A stretch of 15,258 bases of DNA from CAZFCK01 sp964517355 (lineage in GTDB: Bacteria > Desulfobacterota > Desulfovibrionia > Desulfovibrionales > Desulfovibrionaceae), in assembly GCA_964517355.1 (NCBI GenBank), contig CAZFCK010000109.1, positions 1-15,258 of the forward strand, given 5' to 3'. Position 1 is the first letter of the stretch; every line of letters starts with the position of its first letter. Below, one piece after another: positions 1 to 6,206 of this stretch. Below the pieces are notes generated by a model. The model searched no databases and was not told the DNA's origin. It saw only the letters and a list, made by a program, of their open reading frames with translations. The translations under genes were made by a program, and so were the position numbers.

Positions 1-49
1 TTGGAAATTGTTTCAGGGGAGAGCCTTGTTTCAAGGCGAAAATGCGCTA
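1..49 (-). repeat. Left terminal copy of a dispersed repeat
   Basis: These 49 bases are an exact reverse complement of 15209-15257, and a diverged copy lies at 5079-5120 (36 of 42 positions identical, no gaps). The unit holds two TTGTTTCA boxes 18 bases apart (8-15 and 26-33). The second sits inside a hairpin, GCCTTG-TTT-CAAGGC (23-37). Identity between the two end copies stops abruptly after base 49. No transposase is nearby. Ending exactly at the window edge suggests that the assembly stopped at a multi-copy sequence. Confidence 0.9.
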
Positions 50-94
50 AGAAAAGCAACTCGGTCAGCTCCATGAAAAGACAAAATCGCGTAG

Positions 95-223
95 TTAGTC
101 GGTATTAGCACTGGCGTTTCCCATCCGCTTGATAAACGCCTTGCCTGGAGCATCATCTCTTTGAAATTGCTCTACCTCCTGCGGCTTACGAACCTTTTGA
201 AAATGGTTCTTAAGAATCTCCAA
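95..223 (-). other. Short open frame, possible gene remnant
   Basis: A minus-strand frame opens with TTG at 221-223 and runs 42 codons to TAA at 95-97. It reads LEILKNHFQK... and ends ...KRMGNASANTD. There is no ribosome binding site and no good start codon. Its first part lies in the repeat module shared with the gap after rpiB, where the matching frame begins MEILKNLSQRF. It may be a decayed coding remnant or chance openness in a structured repeat. The rest of the gene-free stretch 1-367 holds only the terminal repeat, the two-hairpin module and AT-rich filler. Confidence 0.2.
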
Positions 224-340
224 AACAATTCAATCCGCATAACCCACCGAGTATATTGAAAATTTTAAGCATGGTATTCGCAAGTCCAGGGGGGGCGTTC
301 TCCCCTGGCGGAATTTGGGGTGGAGCCCCAACCTACCCCA
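170..340 (-). repeat. Two-hairpin intergenic module, left copy
   Basis: Read on the minus strand, this region matches 13530-13690 read on the plus strand. Both carry an ATTCCGCCAGGGG-type hairpin (here 286-308), then a variable stretch of about 60-85 bases, then GGAGATTCTTAAGAACC, which starts a second hairpin. Here that hairpin is 185-194 paired with 205-214, with one mismatch. Both copies begin about 12-30 bases after a stop codon and point the same way as the gene they follow. The similarity was aligned by eye. Confidence 0.65.
286..331 (-). terminator. Double GC-rich hairpin after the chemotaxis gene
   Basis: On the minus strand, downstream of the stop at 368, comes TTGGGG-CTCCA-CCCCAA (331-315) and then CCAGGGG...CCCCTGG (308-286). 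Both stems are strong, but neither is followed by a clear T run, so intrinsic termination is not proven. They may act as an RNA 3'-end stabiliser or a weak terminator. Confidence 0.4.
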
Positions 341-367
341 TCATAAAGTTAAAATATCCAGTGGACG

Positions 368-2416
368 TCATAGAATGCGAATCTCAGCGACAGCCGTGTG
401 TTTATCCACGGATTTTACCGAGAGTTTCACACGCTCTCCCATAAATTCCGCAGCACCCAACAATATTCCCTCAAAATAATCAAAAAGCCCCCTGCTGGAG
501 TGATAGGTCATCACCAGTGTCTTATCCTGTTCCTTATAGGTGAATGAAGGAGGCTTGATACCGGGATAATCCTTGGTCAGCTGTTTGTGCATTTTATCTA
601 TGGAAAGGTAAAGTTCTCTAAGATTCTTGGCCTTTATATAACGATGATACATCTTATCGAACTGCTTCATGGTATAACCCCCGAAAGCGAGAAAAACATC
701 TCTGCTGCTGGTTCCGCTTTTTTTGGAAACCAGTTCAGCCATCTGTTTCAGGACAACTTCCGGGTAATTGCTTGTCGGCAAAAAGGTGGGATTTCCCATT
801 TCGTGTTGCATGAATGTGAAGACATCCTTACCGTATTTCCCTTTTACGAAATCCTGCAGCAATTTCGGCAACACGCCGCGCATTTTGCCTTCTGATTTCC
901 AGAGTTTATCGCTTTTACTGTCCGTTCCGAGCTTCATGGCCAGGGTCAGCAGATCCTGAGACAACTCCGCAAGCTCACGGGTCGCGCCGGCGGTTTGATC
1001 CGCGCCTTCATCCGCCTCTCTGGCAACAGTCGCGATGTCTTCTATACTCTGGTTGATTTCTTCCGCTGCGGCGGATTGCTCCTCGGCGGCAGTGGCGATT
1101 TGGGATACACGCATGGCCATATCTTCAATGCGGCCCATGATCTGGTGCAATGCTTCGCTTGTTTGATGCGAAAGTTCCGTACTTTCACCGACCTGCCTTT
1201 GCGTCTCATCCATGGAAACCATGGCTTCCTGCGAACTGTTTTGGATGGTCTTAATGGCCGACTCCACCTCTTTGGTGGCGCTCATTGTTTTTTCCGCGAG
1301 TTTGCGCACTTCATCGGCCACAACGGCAAATCCCCGGCCCGCCTCACCGGCACGTGCAGCTTCAATGGCCGCATTCAGGGCCAGCAAATTGGTCTGATCG
1401 GCAATATCGTTGATCACGCCGATAATACGGCCAATTTCCTCAGCCTGACCGTCAAGCTGCGCCAAGACGCCGGCGAGCTTTGACGAGGCCTCCGCAACAC
1501 GATTGCTGCCTTCAAGGGCTTGGGAGACCAAATCGACACCGTCTCTGGCTGCCCGCTGGGCCTCGTCGGCTGCTTCGGCGGTGGCCGAGGCGTTTTGCGC
1601 CACCTCCAACACCGTGGCCGTCATCTCCTCCATGGCTGTCGCCACGGTTTCAGATTGGGATTTTTGTCGTTGCGCGCCCCGCGCCTGCTCATCGGCGGAT
1701 GCGGAAAGTTCTTCCGAGGCCGAAGCCACGCGTTGGGCGACATCCGTGATGGTATTGCCTGTAGCCAACAAACGCTCATGCTCCCGACGCAATCCAACGA
1801 GTTCGTCCGTCAAACCATGCACATCGGTCAATGCCGCAACCATGCCGGTCAAGGCGCCTTTATCGATTTTCACGAAAGCCGCGTGGACGAGTGCCGGCAG
1901 AACGTGCCCCCCTTTCAATACAAACTCCGTCTGCTCCCCGCGAATACTTTCACCGCCTAGGGCGCGGGAAAAAACACGCTCGCCCTTTTCAAAAAAGGAA
2001 GCAAAGGATTTGCCCAAACAATCACTGGGGGCGGCACCGAACAACGCCCCAAATCCATTGCTCGCGAAACGTATGTTGCCCGAGGCGTCCGTAAAGAAAA
2101 ACGGGAGCGGGCTGGATTCAACAGCCGCTTGACGGCAACGGTTTTCCGCAAAGGAGGATTCAAGGGCATGAATCACGCGCTCCAAGGCGGCATCCCCACC
2201 TTTGCGTGATAAGGAGGAAAGGACTTGAACATCGCCATCGAGCAATGCTTTTTGCAGCACCTCGCCGATATTCAGCTTTCGTGCTCCCGACTGACTATAG
2301 AGCAACCACGAAATACCCAGGCCACATGCGATAGCCGCCAGGAGTACCCATATATTGGGGAAAAAAAACACAGCCACAGGCAATAAACAGGCAATAATTC
2401 CCAGAACCACCTGCAC
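368..2416 (-). CDS. Methyl-accepting chemotaxis protein with PAS and C-terminal H-NOX domain
   Basis: Chemoreceptor that should pass a gas signal to CheA/CheW. With the GTG start at 2414-2416 it has 682 residues. This start is chosen because AAGGAG lies 8 bases upstream; a longer frame opens with TTG at 2449 without such a site. Two hydrophobic segments (about 4-19 and 22-40) leave almost no periplasmic loop, so sensing should be cytoplasmic. A PAS-like domain lies at about 95-200. The signalling domain is at about 230-495, with the conserved hairpin tip around DQTNLLALNAAIEAARAGE. Residues 512-682 are an H-NOX (heme NO/O2-binding) domain: it starts MRGVLPKLLQDF, has the proximal heme ligand His610 (MHKQLTK), PP at 622-623, and the heme-propionate Y-x-S-x-R motif at Tyr638, Ser640 and Arg642. 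Tyr647 aligns with the distal O2-binding Tyr140 of the Thermoanaerobacter H-NOX. C-terminal placement resembles the Desulfovibrio desulfuricans receptor rather than N-terminal H-NOX fusions. Confidence 0.93.
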   Translation of the reverse strand: MQVVLGIIACLLPVAVFFFPNIWVLLAAIACGLGISWLLYSQSGARKLNIGEVLQKALLDGDVQVLSSLSRKGGDAALERVIHALESSFAENRCRQAAVESSPLPFFFTDASGNIRFASNGFGALFGAAPSDCLGKSFASFFEKGERVFSRALGGESIRGEQTEFVLKGGHVLPALVHAAFVKIDKGALTGMVAALTDVHGLTDELVGLRREHERLLATGNTITDVAQRVASASEELSASADEQARGAQRQKSQSETVATAMEEMTATVLEVAQNASATAEAADEAQRAARDGVDLVSQALEGSNRVAEASSKLAGVLAQLDGQAEEIGRIIGVINDIADQTNLLALNAAIEAARAGEAGRGFAVVADEVRKLAEKTMSATKEVESAIKTIQNSSQEAMVSMDETQRQVGESTELSHQTSEALHQIMGRIEDMAMRVSQIATAAEEQSAAAEEINQSIEDIATVAREADEGADQTAGATRELAELSQDLLTLAMKLGTDSKSDKLWKSEGKMRGVLPKLLQDFVKGKYGKDVFTFMQHEMGNPTFLPTSNYPEVVLKQMAELVSKKSGTSSRDVFLAFGGYTMKQFDKMYHRYIKAKNLRELYLSIDKMHKQLTKDYPGIKPPSFTYKEQDKTLVMTYHSSRGLFDYFEGILLGAAEFMGERVKLSVKSVDKHTAVAEIRIL

Positions 2417-2531
2417 GTTGATCGCTCCTTGTTTTACATCCGGGTTCAAGCGCCGTTACCTGTCATCACAGCACAGACAAGAATGAATAGTATTATTACT
2501 ACATGGCTATCTTGGGTTAATCAAGAAAGGA

Positions 2532-3869
2532 TTATTGATCGGCACCAAAAAGGGCTTGCTGCAATTGCTGTAAGGTATGCACTCCACTTCCTGCATCATC
2601 GGTTCCAGGATGAAAAACAGGGGTATAACCAAGGCGTACGGCTTGATTCATACGGATATCACGCCCCCCTACCGGCCGGATTTGACCGTTAAGATCCACT
2701 TCCCCCCAATATACACTCCGTTCAGGCAAGGGGCGATCATAAAAGGAAGAAAGAACCGCTGCGGCCAACGCCAAATCCATGCCCGGGTCATTGAGGCGCA
2801 ACCCCCCGGCCAGCTTGGCGTAAATATCCATCTCTCCCAAATTGAGATGCAACCTTTTTTCGAGAACCGCCAGGAGCAGATAAAGGCGGTTGGCATCAAC
2901 GCCAAGTGCTGTCCGGCGAGGGATGGAAAGATAACTGCGACAGGCAAGCGCTTGGACTTCAACAACAAAAGGGCGTTGGCCATCCATTGCCATGGCGAGG
3001 GCGGTTCCGCTCAACTCGGCATTGCGCGCTTCGAGAAAAAGCGTTGAGGGATCATGCACCAGTTCCATCCCTTTGCCGCCCATGCTGAAAACAAGGACAT
3101 CAAGACATGGTCCGAAACGATTTTTCAACACGCGCAACAAACGGAACGCCTGCTGTCTGTCGCCTTCGAGATAAAGCACCGTGTCCACCATGTGTTCCAA
3201 CAGCTTGGGACCGGCTATCTGCCCCTCTTTGGTGACGTGCCCCACGAGGATCAAGGCCACACCGGCGCGTTTGGCCTCTTCGATGAGCTCCGTCGCCACA
3301 GCCCGCACTTGCGACACACTGCCCGGCAACCCTTCGGCATGGGGCGAGTGCAAGGTTTGCACGGAATCCACTATCAACAGGGAGAGGCCGCCCTCAGTCA
3401 TAAGCCGCACGCCATCGGCCGCATTGTTGCTGTTTATGGCCAGGAGCCGGTCGTGCAACACTCCCAGGCGTTCGGCACGTACTTTGAGTTGCGGCAAGGA
3501 TTCTTCGCCGGATAGATAAACGCATTCCAGACCTTGACTGGCCACGGCGCCGGCAAGTTGCAACAGCAATGTGGATTTACCGATGCCGGGGGCGCCGCCA
3601 AGCAACACCGCTCCCCCGGCCGCCAACCCGCCCCCAAGGAACTTGTCCAGGACTTCCTGTCCAGTGCTTACATTGAGACGGGACTCGACCTCCAATCCGA
3701 GCAATGGCACCGCATCCTGGCGCATCGCCCGTACAGGACCGGATGCCCTTTGTGAGGAAACGGTACGTTTTTCCAACGTGTTCCAAGCGTTACAGCGGGG
3801 GCATTGCCCTCGCCATTGTGGAATCTGCGCACCGCAGGCCGTGCAAATATAAATATGACGTTCTTTCAC
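2532..3869 (-). CDS. radA: DNA repair protein RadA (Sms)
   Basis: RecA-like ATPase that drives branch migration of recombination intermediates in DNA repair. It has 445 residues, close to the usual family length. In order: a four-cysteine zinc finger (Cys9, Cys12, Cys23, Cys26); Walker A GAPGIGKST (92-100); Walker B LLIVDS (164-169); the RadA signature KNRFG (249-253); and a C-terminal Lon-protease-like domain from about 285 to the end, which in this family has a structural rather than proteolytic role. The start is GTG with only a weak ribosome binding site (TAGG region). It follows the zinc-ribbon gene by 57 bases and precedes the chemotaxis gene by 115 bases, all in the same direction. Nothing essential is missing. 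Confidence 0.97.
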   Translation of the reverse strand: MKERHIYICTACGAQIPQWRGQCPRCNAWNTLEKRTVSSQRASGPVRAMRQDAVPLLGLEVESRLNVSTGQEVLDKFLGGGLAAGGAVLLGGAPGIGKSTLLLQLAGAVASQGLECVYLSGEESLPQLKVRAERLGVLHDRLLAINSNNAADGVRLMTEGGLSLLIVDSVQTLHSPHAEGLPGSVSQVRAVATELIEEAKRAGVALILVGHVTKEGQIAGPKLLEHMVDTVLYLEGDRQQAFRLLRVLKNRFGPCLDVLVFSMGGKGMELVHDPSTLFLEARNAELSGTALAMAMDGQRPFVVEVQALACRSYLSIPRRTALGVDANRLYLLLAVLEKRLHLNLGEMDIYAKLAGGLRLNDPGMDLALAAAVLSSFYDRPLPERSVYWGEVDLNGQIRPVGGRDIRMNQAVRLGYTPVFHPGTDDAGSGVHTLQQLQQALFGADQ

Positions 3870-3926
3870 GAAGTAAGCCTACAGCTATTCGGAAGGAAAA
3901 GACAACGAAACGGCAAAGTGGCTCTA

Positions 3927-4898
3927 TTATTCTTTAGGCGGATCTTTGGCCGATACGACTTTAATCCCAAATTCCTGCACCGTGTCGGGAGGATCATAAA
4001 ATACGACCACAAAAGGCACCTCGCCCCCAGATGGTACGTTTGTATTGGCCGTAAGAATACCCACTTTATTGTTGATGGCGGATTCAAGCTCGTCCTTGCT
4101 GAGCATCTGCAATTGAAAAAGCGAAACGGTGTTGCCGATGAGCATGGTCTTTTTGACGACGCTTGCACCGTTCACATCGAAGAGATTGGCTTCTATCTTT
4201 ATCAATTCTTTAGGCGTGGAAAAATTATTCACCACTTTGCCCTGAACAACGAACAGCTTGCCGACCTTTTCATTGTCCACATAGTACTGCTTGACGTTTT
4301 CAAGGGAAAAATCCTTGATCTGCTCGGTGGTGATCACTTGTTCCGTTTCTTCGGCTTTCTGATCCTTGGCAGCGTCCTTCTGCAAGGTGGGCATGAAGAA
4401 ATAATAGCCAAATCCGACAAGCACAAAAAGCGTTACGAGCCCCATGACAACAGTCAGCTTGGACCGACGCGCCGGAGACGCACCCTTCTCTTTCTCGACC
4501 AAGGCATCAAGGTCGATCCCCTTGCCCGAGTCAATATCCAGGCTGAACTCTTCCTTGACCCGTTTCTTTTTGGAAGCTGCCGGTTCTGCAACCGGTTCCT
4601 CATCTACGGTGTCGAAAGAGGCTGCCTCCTCGGCGCTATCGGGAGCGGTCTCGGACGCTTCTTCTTCAAACAGGCCGTCCAATCCGGAATCATCCGCGTC
4701 GGCTCCAAAAAAATCTTCCTGCTCCGGTCCGGTATCCTTGCCTGGAGAAGCCGGCGCAACAGCTTCGGGACGCGGCGCCTGTTGCGGAGGTAACACGAAG
4801 ATATGGCCGCAGATGGTGCATTTTACCTTGCGGCCTTCCTTGTACTTATCGTCAGGAAAATTATATTTCGTTTCACAATTGGGACATACGAGTATCAT
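3927..4898 (-). CDS. Zinc-ribbon (MJ0042-type) membrane protein with DUF3426 domain
   Basis: Function unknown. From the ATG at 4896-4898 the protein has 323 residues and begins MILVCPNCETKYNF, the usual start for this family; a longer in-frame ATG at 4934 would add 12 residues without homology or a ribosome site. Residues 5-30 form a zinc ribbon (Cys5, Cys8, Cys27, Cys30). A long acidic, Pro/Ala-rich linker follows (about 45-120), then a basic patch, a second acidic stretch, one membrane helix at about 148-169 (VVMGLVTLFVLVGFGYYFF), and a C-terminal domain at about 190-320 resembling DUF3426. The N-terminus should be cytoplasmic and the DUF3426 part periplasmic, a layout compatible with a scaffold or sensor. 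A promoter-like sequence lies upstream at 4952-4980. Confidence 0.8.
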   Translation of the reverse strand: MILVCPNCETKYNFPDDKYKEGRKVKCTICGHIFVLPPQQAPRPEAVAPASPGKDTGPEQEDFFGADADDSGLDGLFEEEASETAPDSAEEAASFDTVDEEPVAEPAASKKKRVKEEFSLDIDSGKGIDLDALVEKEKGASPARRSKLTVVMGLVTLFVLVGFGYYFFMPTLQKDAAKDQKAEETEQVITTEQIKDFSLENVKQYYVDNEKVGKLFVVQGKVVNNFSTPKELIKIEANLFDVNGASVVKKTMLIGNTVSLFQLQMLSKDELESAINNKVGILTANTNVPSGGEVPFVVVFYDPPDTVQEFGIKVVSAKDPPKE

Positions 4899-4951
4899 TG
4901 GAAACCCGTGGTGTTGACCTGTGATCCGCCACATAACGACGGTCGGGTCAA

Positions 4952-4980
4952 AACATAGCTTTGATATGCAATGAAATCAA
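4952..4980 (-). promoter_or_regulatory. Putative sigma-70 promoter for the zinc-ribbon gene
   Basis: Minus-strand TTGATT (4980-4975), a 17-base spacer and TATGTT (4957-4952). Each box matches 4 of 6 consensus positions. The expected transcription start is about 47 bases before the ATG at 4898. If real, the zinc-ribbon gene and radA are transcribed separately from metH, the thioredoxin gene and argA. Confidence 0.35.
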
Positions 4981-5066
4981 CTGGCATTAGGGTGTCTCTA
5001 CACATATATTCTTTTACGGAGGAAAAAACGCTCGGGTTTCCCCCCCGGCTACTCTTGTGCGTCTGT

Positions 5067-5120
5067 CTGAAACAACAGTTGTTTCAGGTGCAAGCCTTGT
5101 TTCAATGTGAAAATGCGCCA
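5067..5120 (-). repeat. Internal diverged copy of the dispersed repeat, with a 21-base palindrome
   Basis: Positions 5079-5120 align without gaps to 8-49 (36 of 42 identical). The TTGTTTCA boxes and the AAAATGCGC end are conserved, and the changes cluster in the spacers. The 18-base spacing of the boxes (5079-5086 and 5097-5104) is kept. Unlike the end copies, this one has an added inverted box: CTGAAACAAC (5067-5076), one base, then its perfect complement GTTGTTTCAG (5078-5087). The GCCTTG-TTT-CAAGGC hairpin of the end copies is broken here. It lies about 53 bases past the argA-like stop codon. Confidence 0.75.
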
Positions 5121-5172
5121 ATCTCTAGCTAAACATTGATCCACGGCCAACGACTGCCCGGTTCCTCCGCAA

Positions 5173-5652
5173 TCAAAGATCCAGCAACATGCAAATCTCG
5201 TCGCAATCAGGAAATTTCGGACATTTAATGCAATCAGACCATACTTTTTGGGGAAGAACGTCTTTATTGACTTCCTTAAAATCCATTTTCGCAAAAAATA
5301 CATCCTGATACGTCAACGAAAAAATGCGAAAAATGCCAAGAGTGATGGCCTCGCTGAGGCACGCTTCCACAAGACGCTTACCCCATCCTCGCCCTTGCAG
5401 TTCTTGCTCCACCACGAGGGAGCGGATCTCTCCCAAATCCTCCCAGGTAATGGCGAGGGCGCAACAGCCTACGATCGCCCCTCCATCAAGTGGGGCGAGA
5501 ACCATAAAATCCCGTAAATGATTATACAATTCATTGAAAGACCGCGGCAATAACAAACCCAGACGTGAAAAATGCATAAGCATGGCGTGAATGCGTTTTA
5601 CGTCCTGCACACGAGCTTTACGAATGTAGTAGTTGTTTTTCTGAGCGTTCAT
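5173..5652 (-). CDS. argA: GNAT N-acetyltransferase, short ArgA type
   Basis: Probably a stand-alone N-acetylglutamate synthase, the first step of arginine synthesis, acetylating glutamate with acetyl-CoA. The 159 residues are one GNAT domain with no amino-acid-kinase domain, unlike E. coli ArgA. Visible motifs: start of the fold at YYIRKARVQDVKRI; E75-IRSLVV (strand 4); acetyl-CoA loop QGRGWG (86-91); and a Cys-rich tail with Cys141, Cys144, Cys150 and Cys154 around CPKFPDCDE, typical of the short delta-proteobacterial form as I recall it. ATG start; the first bases overlap the TGA of the thioredoxin gene (ATGA), so translation is likely coupled. Substrate is inferred from family resemblance, and another amino-acid acetyltransferase role is possible. 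Confidence 0.8.
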   Translation of the reverse strand: MNAQKNNYYIRKARVQDVKRIHAMLMHFSRLGLLLPRSFNELYNHLRDFMVLAPLDGGAIVGCCALAITWEDLGEIRSLVVEQELQGRGWGKRLVEACLSEAITLGIFRIFSLTYQDVFFAKMDFKEVNKDVLPQKVWSDCIKCPKFPDCDEICMLLDL

Positions 5653-6128
5653 TGTTGCAATAAGGGCTCTATTATCGCACGTAGTTCCTGTTCCGTAACA
5701 AAACCATCATGTTTCGCAACCAGGCCTCCGCGGGCGTTGTAGATCAGCATCTTAGGGAGAGAGGATACCTGAAACACGCGAGCTACGTTGATGTCGCCGT
5801 GATATACGGGAAAATTGAACGGTGTTGTTTCCATATACTTTTGCAAGGCCTTTAGATCTTCATCCATGGAAACGCCCAAAAGCACGAGTTCGTCTTCGGG
5901 CAAAGATCGCCGGATGTTGATCAAACCCGGAATTTCCATTTTGCAGGGCTGACACCACGAGGCGAAAAAATTGATCACAACGACTTTGCCCCGAGCGGCG
6001 TTAATGGCTTTTAACAGCTCTATATGTCGAATTTCCTGCATCTCGGCAGCCTGCACATGGTGCGCGCCGATAAACAGTACCAGAGCCGCGAAAAAAGCGG
6101 CCAGCACTCCCCGCATCATTCGGAGCAT
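5649..6128 (-). CDS. Exported TlpA/ResA-type thioredoxin-like protein
   Basis: Periplasmic thiol-disulfide oxidoreductase of the TlpA/ResA group, likely keeping cysteines reduced, for example for cytochrome c maturation. It has 159 residues. A signal peptide occupies about 1-27 (hydrophobic core GVLAAFFAALVLFIGA, cleavage after VQA). The thioredoxin fold follows, with active site W-C59-Q-P-C62 (FFASWCQPCK) and a cis-proline at 125 (SSLPKMLIY). The ATG at 6126-6128 has a strong GGAGG 8 bases upstream. It starts 78 bases after metH and overlaps the argA-like gene by 4 bases, so the three may share a transcript. The natural partner is not evident from the neighbours. Confidence 0.9.
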   Translation of the reverse strand: MLRMMRGVLAAFFAALVLFIGAHHVQAAEMQEIRHIELLKAINAARGKVVVINFFASWCQPCKMEIPGLINIRRSLPEDELVLLGVSMDEDLKALQKYMETTPFNFPVYHGDINVARVFQVSSLPKMLIYNARGGLVAKHDGFVTEQELRAIIEPLLQQ

Positions 6129-6206
6129 ATATGCTTCCTCCCGAACTCTTTATGCTTTTCGAGACGTTGATGCAATGTGTGCGACATTGACCGCGCTTCA
6201 AAAAGG

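Noticed and set aside
256..444. 62-residue plus-strand frame at the left
   Set aside because: It covers hairpin repeats and the end of the chemotaxis gene in antisense; no ribosome site.
3804..4793. 329-residue plus-strand open frame opposite the zinc-ribbon gene
   Set aside because: The minus strand codes a family-like protein with zinc ribbon and membrane helix; the plus frame has no ribosome site or recognisable domain.
5049..5303. 84-residue minus-strand frame across the internal repeat
   Set aside because: It overlaps the end of the argA-like gene in another frame. Its end (RIFTLKQGLHLKQLL) reads the same frame as RIFALKQGSPLKQF in the right terminal copy, but the differences are not biased to silent sites, so coding is not supported.
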